NCBI GenBank assembly: GCA_016777395.1
Contig: JADHRO010000120.1
Location: forward strand, 1 to 6,741
Length of the DNA: 6,741 nt
Direction of reading: 5' to 3'
From: Chitinophagales bacterium
Lineage (GTDB): Bacteria; Bacteroidota; Bacteroidia; Chitinophagales; UBA8649
Under the pieces are notes generated by a model. The model worked only from the letters and a program-made list of their open reading frames with translations. It was not told the origin of the DNA and did not search any database. The position numbers were made by a program, and so were the translations under genes. Position 1 is the stretch's first letter, and each line of letters opens with the position of its first letter. This document shows, one piece after another, positions 1 to 5,900 of the stretch.

Positions 1-965
1 CCAATGACAACTTTAAGGTGAATGAATGGTACTTAAACTATAAAGCAGATTTTACTAAGGTCAATAAAAACAAACACTTCTTCAATATAAATGCAGACTT
101 TGATGTGAGTAATTACACCCCTTCAGCACCCGGTCGAGGGGACCTAGAACGGGAGGTTTTCCAGTTTGGCGGATCCTATACCTTCAACAATGACGATTGG
201 AAGCTTACCGCTGGTATCACCACGGCGATAGGAGATATTAATGACGATCAACAGTTTAATATCTACCCAAAACTATATACAGAGAAAAGCCTGTTTAAGA
301 ATTATCTCATATTTTACTCTGGATGGAGTAGGCGACTGCAAAAAAATACTTACCTCAACTTTGCACAGGAGAATCCCTTTATCAATTATGACATTATGTT
401 AGAAAACAGCCGTGTAGAAGATCGAATGGCAGGATTCAAGGGAGCAGCAGGACAGTTTACTTACAATGCCCGGTTTTCAAATAAAGTGATTAAACAAATG
501 CCTTTGTTCGTAAATGATAGTCTAGATATGAAGCGTTTTGATGTTGTTTATGATAAGAATACCACAGTAATAAATATTAATGTAGAAGCGGGTTACGATT
601 GGAATAAAAAATTGAGAAGCTTATTGGTCTTCGATTTCATGTTGTATGAACTTGATGGTCAGGCAAAAGCATGGCATTTACCAATGTTAAGTACAAATTT
701 TAGCACAAGTTACTTACTCAAAGAAAAATTACTAATAAATGCTGAGGTCTTTGGTGTAGCTGGTGCATTTGCTCGAGATGAAAATGGCGATGCAGAAAAA
801 ATAAAGGGAATGGCAGATATCAACCTAGGAGCAAACTATCAATTCACTAAATACCTTTCCTTCTTTGCACAATTGAACAATTTAGCCAATTTTAAATACC
901 AAAAATGGTATAATTATCCTACCTTTGGTTTTAACGCCATGGTAGGTGTTCAATTTAGGTACTAG
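1..965 (+). CDS. Outer-membrane beta-barrel protein, TonB-dependent receptor-like (C-terminal part)
   Basis: The reading frame is open from the left edge (first full codon at position 3), so the N-terminus, and any signal peptide or plug domain, lies outside. A GTG at 18 lies inside this open frame and is not a credible start. About 320 residues are visible. They are rich in short, aromatic, alternating segments typical of outer-membrane strands, and the protein ends in an aromatic residue (GVQFRY), as barrels that use the BAM signal usually do. Visible residues 115-126 (NTYLNFAQENPF), the AWHLP segment at 223-227 and the NNLAN...YQKWYNYP block at 292-306 resemble, from memory, a Bacteroidota family annotated as TonB-dependent receptor. 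The last block sits where receptors often carry a conserved 'NL.n..Y' strand. Substrate and true TonB dependence cannot be judged without the N-terminus. The HU-SPOR gene starts 1 base after the stop, implying co-transcription. The barrel call is firm; the receptor label is tentative. Confidence 0.75.
   Translation, partial: NDNFKVNEWYLNYKADFTKVNKNKHFFNINADFDVSNYTPSAPGRGDLEREVFQFGGSYTFNNDDWKLTAGITTAIGDINDDQQFNIYPKLYTEKSLFKNYLIFYSGWSRRLQKNTYLNFAQENPFINYDIMLENSRVEDRMAGFKGAAGQFTYNARFSNKVIKQMPLFVNDSLDMKRFDVVYDKNTTVININVEAGYDWNKKLRSLLVFDFMLYELDGQAKAWHLPMLSTNFSTSYLLKEKLLINAEVFGVAGAFARDENGDAEKIKGMADINLGANYQFTKYLSFFAQLNNLANFKYQKWYNYPTFGFNAMVGVQFRY
957..959 (+). promoter_or_regulatory. Short AGG Shine-Dalgarno-like site for the HU-SPOR gene
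   Basis: An AGG lies 7 bases before the ATG at 967, within the last codons of the upstream barrel gene. It is only three bases long and Bacteroidota often do without a strong Shine-Dalgarno, so it is weak evidence. It favours the ATG at 967 over the in-frame GTG at 946, which would overlap the upstream gene and add seven residues unlike the family N-terminus. Initiation may also be coupled to termination at the TAG one base upstream. Confidence 0.3.
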
Positions 966-966
966 G

Positions 967-1950
967 ATGAATATTAACTTTGAAGATCATATTTTAGACT
1001 TACTCAAACACAATGACTGTGTTGTTTTACCAAACTTTGGTGGATTTATATTAAAGTCTATTCCTAGTACTATTCACCAAAATACCATTTCTCCCCCGTC
1101 TAAGCAGATTGCTTTTAATAGTAGTTTAAAACACGATGACGAACTGTTAACAGGCGCTTTAATGGGGAAGCATTCTTTACCATATGAGACTGCAAAAAAT
1201 AAAGTACTTGCTTTTTCCAATCAGGTAAGCTTTGGAATTAAAAAAGCTGGATTGTTCAAACTAAATAAGATTGGCTCATTCTCCGTAAATGAAAATAATC
1301 AAATTATTTTCAAGCCTTTTGTATTAGAATTGAGTGACTCCTCTGTCTACGGCATGAAAAAATTTCATTTAAAACCTATTCCGAAGCAGCTCATTAAGCC
1401 TGTAGTCAAAAAAGGTGAAAAGGAAGTTGTCAAGATTAAAAAAGAGAGGCAAATCAAGTTAAGGAAAACCTCCAATCCTGCTGTAGTTGGCTTGTTTAGT
1501 TCGATGTTACTCTTGGTTGGCGTAATCGGATTGATGGGGTCAAACACCCAACTTGCACCCGCTAAAACACAGCAAGCTGGATTTGTAGAGCTTTTATTTC
1601 CAAATGATTCATTTGTAGAGAGTTTTGAGAATACTGTTGTTTACAACGAGCCTCTTGTTAATTATCCTGTTTCCCAAAAAGAAGGGTATATCAATGAAAC
1701 TTTAATTAGAATTAATCAAAGAACTTTAGCCAAAGGATATTACATTGTTCTAGGTTCATATGCTTCGCTGAAGAATGCAGAACGAATGGAAGCCCAACTC
1801 TTCGCGGAAGGTAATGACTCTTATATCTTACCAAGTGATAATGGATTTTACCGAGTAGGTATTTATGCAGACGCTAGTCTTATTGCAGCCAAATCTATTT
1901 TAGCAGAAAAGCATTTAGTGAATGAAGGTGCTTGGCTAATTAAGAACTAG
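967..1950 (+). CDS. HU-CCDC81-type and SPOR domain membrane protein
   Basis: The product is 327 residues, starting at the ATG at 967. Residues about 1-60 (ILDLLKHNDCVVLPNFGGFI near the start) and 62-125 (GLFKLNKIGSFSV, then FKPF) match the two successive HU-fold domains known in Bacteroidota as CCDC81-like prokaryotic HU domains. Residues 136-168 are a strongly basic Lys/Arg linker. Residues 171-190 (PAVVGLFSSM to VGVIGLM) form a single transmembrane helix. Residues 191-256 are a loose periplasmic linker, and 257-327 (KGYYIVLGSYAS...FYRVGIY) are a SPOR domain, a fold that binds denuded peptidoglycan glycans, often at division sites. The basic stretch before the helix predicts HU domains in the cytoplasm and SPOR in the periplasm. 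A role connecting an internal partner, possibly DNA, to septal peptidoglycan is inference; nucleic-acid binding by this HU branch is not shown by the sequence. It follows the barrel gene by 1 base and its stop overlaps the convergent gene's stop. Confidence 0.88.
   Translation: MNINFEDHILDLLKHNDCVVLPNFGGFILKSIPSTIHQNTISPPSKQIAFNSSLKHDDELLTGALMGKHSLPYETAKNKVLAFSNQVSFGIKKAGLFKLNKIGSFSVNENNQIIFKPFVLELSDSSVYGMKKFHLKPIPKQLIKPVVKKGEKEVVKIKKERQIKLRKTSNPAVVGLFSSMLLLVGVIGLMGSNTQLAPAKTQQAGFVELLFPNDSFVESFENTVVYNEPLVNYPVSQKEGYINETLIRINQRTLAKGYYIVLGSYASLKNAERMEAQLFAEGNDSYILPSDNGFYRVGIYADASLIAAKSILAEKHLVNEGAWLIKN
1947..1950. other. Convergent stop codons overlapping in a CTAG palindrome
   Basis: The plus-strand HU-SPOR gene ends with TAG at 1948-1950. 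The minus-strand PorP/SprF gene ends with TAG read from 1949 to 1947. Both stops come from one CTAG, so the two operons meet with no spacer. I found no hairpin with a T-run within about 30 bases on either side that would serve as a shared terminator, so each transcript probably runs into the neighbouring gene. Confidence 0.95.
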
Positions 1951-2969
1951 AATCCAGCAGGACAATATCTATCGTTGTTTTTTCTATTGAAACATCCAGA
2001 GTAAACCAATGCAATTTCAGGACCTCCATTTCCTCTCGACGCGACCGTAAATTTTGATAAATTCAAATCATAACTAAAGTGGATTTGAAAAGATTTTACA
2101 TCCGCTCGAGTTGCAATAACAATCGCATCCTCTAAACGATACATAACACCAAAATAAAGGGCTGTTTTCACCGTCGGTATTTGGCTCAACTTGTATTTAA
2201 AAAAAGAGGTAAGGGTAGCTTCATAAGTTGGTCCTTGCTTCAACAACATAAATCCTGGCATTATCCCTAACTGATTATTAAAAGGAATCAGTGCACCCCC
2301 GTGCAGAGTAAACTTCATATACTTGCGCTCAGATTCATCTCTGTTGATGTTAAAACTTGAAATATTAGGCTGATTCACATGCTGTAAAGCCAGTCCAAAA
2401 AAGTAATTGGAATTCTTTTTTGGTGAAGTAGAATATAAAAAACCAGCTCCTGCATCTCCATAAAATCTAGTATCTGCATCAAATGATTCTATGGCATTAA
2501 GGATGGGCTCTCCTGTAATGGGGTCAAATTGAAACAAAGCTTTACTTTGATCCAATCCACGGTGGGCAAATCCCCCCTGAATACCAAATGAAAGAGAGGA
2601 TGTCCCTCTATTATTTAACATAAGGTGATAAGCAAAAGAAATATCTACCTTATTTGTATTGTAATTTAAATCACCCGCTTGATCAGAGAATAAGGAAATG
2701 CCAACTCCTCCAAAATTGGAAAATTTAGTAGGCTTACCCATTGCAAAGTCTCCATATACAGAAGTTGTACGATAAGTATTTCCTTCTGATACCCCGAGCC
2801 ATTGAGCTTTATAGTTTGCACCTATTCTAAAATCACAACCATTTAAACCCGTCGTTGCAGGATTTAATATAAGCGGTTGCGCATTGTAGTTTGAAAAATG
2901 AATATCCTGGGCAACCAGTGTGATCATGGATAAACAAAAACATATAATTAACAAAAAACTCTTTCTCAT
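1947..2969 (-). CDS. PorP/SprF family type IX secretion system outer-membrane protein
   Basis: The product is 340 residues, usual for the family. A signal peptide occupies residues 1-20 (MRKS, a hydrophobic core, then LVA before QDIHFSNYNAQP); the mature start resembles the 'AQD.HFS.....P..lNPA..G' opening of PorP/SprF proteins, here with NPATTGLNG at 36-44. The rest alternates Gly/aromatic-rich strands typical of a 14-strand-type barrel (ISLFSDQAGD 91-100, FGIQGGFAHRGLD 128-140). The protein ends with the family-type tail CFNRKNNDRYCPAGF, holding Cys326 and Cys336. Family members act with the T9SS in the outer membrane; SprF in Flavobacterium johnsoniae is needed for the SprB adhesin to reach the surface, and type B C-terminal domains depend on such partners. 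The gene begins 3 bases after the stop of the giant type B protein, which marks that protein as its likely client. No GGAGG-like site precedes the ATG, so translation may be coupled. A specific symbol is not justified because genomes carry many paralogues. Confidence 0.93.
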   Translation of the reverse strand: MRKSFLLIICFCLSMITLVAQDIHFSNYNAQPLILNPATTGLNGCDFRIGANYKAQWLGVSEGNTYRTTSVYGDFAMGKPTKFSNFGGVGISLFSDQAGDLNYNTNKVDISFAYHLMLNNRGTSSLSFGIQGGFAHRGLDQSKALFQFDPITGEPILNAIESFDADTRFYGDAGAGFLYSTSPKKNSNYFFGLALQHVNQPNISSFNINRDESERKYMKFTLHGGALIPFNNQLGIMPGFMLLKQGPTYEATLTSFFKYKLSQIPTVKTALYFGVMYRLEDAIVIATRADVKSFQIHFSYDLNLSKFTVASRGNGGPEIALVYSGCFNRKNNDRYCPAGF

Positions 2970-2972
2970 ATT

Positions 2973-5900
2973 CTACTTAATTAGGGTAACATTTCCACTT
3001 CCTCGCACGACATCTCCATTCGCACACCTGAGCTCATAGGTATAAACATACACACCCGAATTACAATCCTTACCTCCTTGATTCTCCCCTAGCCAACCAG
3101 CACCAGGAAACATTCTTCCATTATTCATTTCAAGATCAACACCATCAAATAACAATTGTCCCCAACGATCAAATATCCTCAGATAATTAATTACTTCAAT
3201 ACCATATCCTATTAATCCAAATTCATCATTCTTGCCATCGTCATTAGGTGTAAAAATGTTTGGTATGTAAATTAGCTCGCCATTACATTCTGTAATAACA
3301 AAAATGGTAATTGCGGTATCTTTAACACAACGTAAGGAATCAAAGTAATAAATCAATTGTGCAGGATAAGTTGTTTCTTCGATCGGGCTTGCATCTAAAT
3401 TAAATCCAAAATCAGTATTTAGTGTTCCACTTGAATTATCCCATATTAAAGAATCCGTATTCACATTAAACGGAATAACACCTGCCGTAATATTGGATAT
3501 AGCCCCCACCAAAACAGGGTTTGGAAAAGCATCAAGAGAAATAAATGGATCCGGAGCTAAATCGACGTTTATAAAATTATCATCATCTGGCGGGCATTGC
3601 CCCAATGCACTAGAAGCAGAAATGTTATAGCTTATTGATGTTGTTGGAGCTAATAGAATTGAATCTCCACTTATTGCAACAATCCCTGCAGTTGGCGACC
3701 ACACTGTACCTCCCACCCCGATTGAAACAAACCGTGTAACGTCACCTAAATCAACCAATAAGCTGTCTCCAGGACATAACAAGTAATCGGGAGTTAAAAT
3801 ATCTAAGTCCACTTGTTGATCGACAACAATTATTTGATTAATACTATCAATACAATTATTTGCATCCTCCACTATAAAGGTCACCGATAAGGTATCAATT
3901 GTTGGCACCGTGTAATTGGCATTAACTGTATTGAACGTAACCGCACCAGAAATCGCACTATTTATATTCCAAGTATAGTTAATCAATAAAGCGTCTCCCT
4001 CTTGAGCAAGCGAAGTGAGTGAGATTTGAATATCCTCGCAAGCGTCAGTCCAGTCAAAATCTGCCTCTGGCACTTCGAGAACATCAATAAAAACAGAAGT
4101 AGAATCAACACAACCACTATTATCGGTAACCGTTAAAAAGACATCCGTATCAGAATTTGGACTGTAGGTTATTTGAGAGGTTTGACTGGCGGTAACACTC
4201 CAATCGTAAACCGCGGGCGGCGCAAGTACCGTTGAAGACGAACCAGACAAGGTCGTACTAACACCCCTACAAACTGTATTATCTCCGGTAATGATCGCAG
4301 AAGGTGCGTCCAAAATAACGATTAACTGCTGAACAGTATCCGAACAACCCAAAGCATCCACAATAGCTAAATTCACCTGATGATTTCCAGTTACTACAAA
4401 ATTGTAAGTCTCTATACTATCCCCTAATTGAAACCCTAAACCCTCATCAAAATCCCAATAATAAACCAAATTCCCCGCAGATACAAAACTTGGCAATGCC
4501 ACAAACTCGTTGTTTTGGTTTTGACAGGCAGTTACAAAACTAAAATCCGCCGCAGGATTGGCCAACACAAATGCTGTTTCCGTATTGTCAGAGGCACAAA
4601 GATTTGAGTCGATTACGGTCAGCGTAACATTATATTGACCCGTAGAGTCATATAAAAACTGCGTGCTCAATGGAGAAGAAAAACCAAGTAAAGTGTCTTG
4701 CGGATTTTGGCCGAAATCCCAAAAACTTGTCAACGCTCCAGCATTTGAAGCTAATACCGTTAAGTCAGTAAAGTTAACTTGATTCCCTAAACAGGCCGAA
4801 TCGAGAATGAAGTTTACGTTTGGTAATTCATAAACCTGAACCACAAAACAGGTATCATCAAAGTTTCCTGCACAGCTTTGGTCTGTCTCAATAGTTAAAC
4901 AAACGGTATACAAGCCTGGTGTATTATAAGTAAAAAAGGTGTTCGCAATGTTGGAAGTATCTGTCAATGTTCCACCAACTCCAAAATCCCAATGATAAGA
5001 GATAATATTTGCGCCAGCAGCAAAACTAGAATCTGAGTTAAACGTATGACTTTCTCCAAAACAAACAGAATCTGCAGTAAAAGATGCGATTGGTGCGTCT
5101 TGAATAAATACAGTAATAGTTGAATCGGCCAAACATAAATTATCATCAGTGACAACTAAGGTGACATCAAAGGAGCCTTGACTTAAATAATCGTGTGTTG
5201 GATTCTGAAGCAATGATGTATCATTTGCTCCACTTGATGGTTCACCAAATATCCAAGTCCAGTCTGTAATTATCCCATCACTTGCAGAGAGATCCGTAAA
5301 AACAGTTGTTTCATTTAAGCATACTGACGGAGCAGAAAAGAAAGCTTCAACTTGCTTGACCTCGACAAAAACGGTATCCCAATTTGGGCAACCATTCACA
5401 TCAATCCCCTCAACCACATATGTAGTATCTACTGTAGGGAAAACAAATGGGTTAGATATACTTATATCTGATATATTATAGTTGGGTTGCCAAATGTAAG
5501 TAGCTCCCCCAGTAGCATTTAACTGCACACTATCTCCATTACATGTAATTGTATCATTGCTTGCCAGAATAGTAGGTAAAGCAAAAACTTCAATATTAAC
5601 AGAATCAGAACTCACACAAGCATTCGAATCCGTGACTGTAAGCGTGGCAGTGTATAAACCTCCTACATTATAAGTAGCACTTGGGTTTTGAATTGCGGAA
5701 ACAGCTCCATTGCCAAAGTCCCAATCCCAAGATTGAATACTTGTGGAAGAATCCACCGAAGTAGAATCCCAGAATAAAAGCTGTAGTCCAATACATCCAC
5801 TAGAATCCGATTGACTAAATGAGACGATAGGACTAGCTGGTATATATACCTGATATTCCGTAGTATCGCGGCAATCAAAGTTACTCTGCACGGCCAATCT

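Noticed and set aside
18..20. GTG at 18 as the start of the first gene
   Set aside because: The frame is open to the window edge (N-D-N-F-K precede it), no signal peptide follows, and only C-terminal barrel sequence is present, so the gene is cut by the edge.
946..966. GTG at 946 as the start of the HU-SPOR gene
   Set aside because: It would overlap the end of the barrel gene and add seven residues (MFNLGTR) before the conserved N-terminus. The ATG at 967 has a spaced AGG upstream and fits the family start.
1365..1547. 60-codon minus-strand open frame
   Set aside because: It is antisense to the linker and membrane helix of the HU-SPOR gene. Its hydrophobic look mirrors the codons of the real helix and it resembles no family.
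2970..3400. Separate promoter for the PorP/SprF gene within the end of the giant gene
   Set aside because: I looked for the Bacteroidota TAnnTTTG -7 element on the minus strand here and found only partial matches. Co-transcription with the giant gene is simpler.
4964..5155. 63-codon minus-strand open frame
   Set aside because: It lies in another frame inside the giant gene, where the PKD frame is continuous and well supported.
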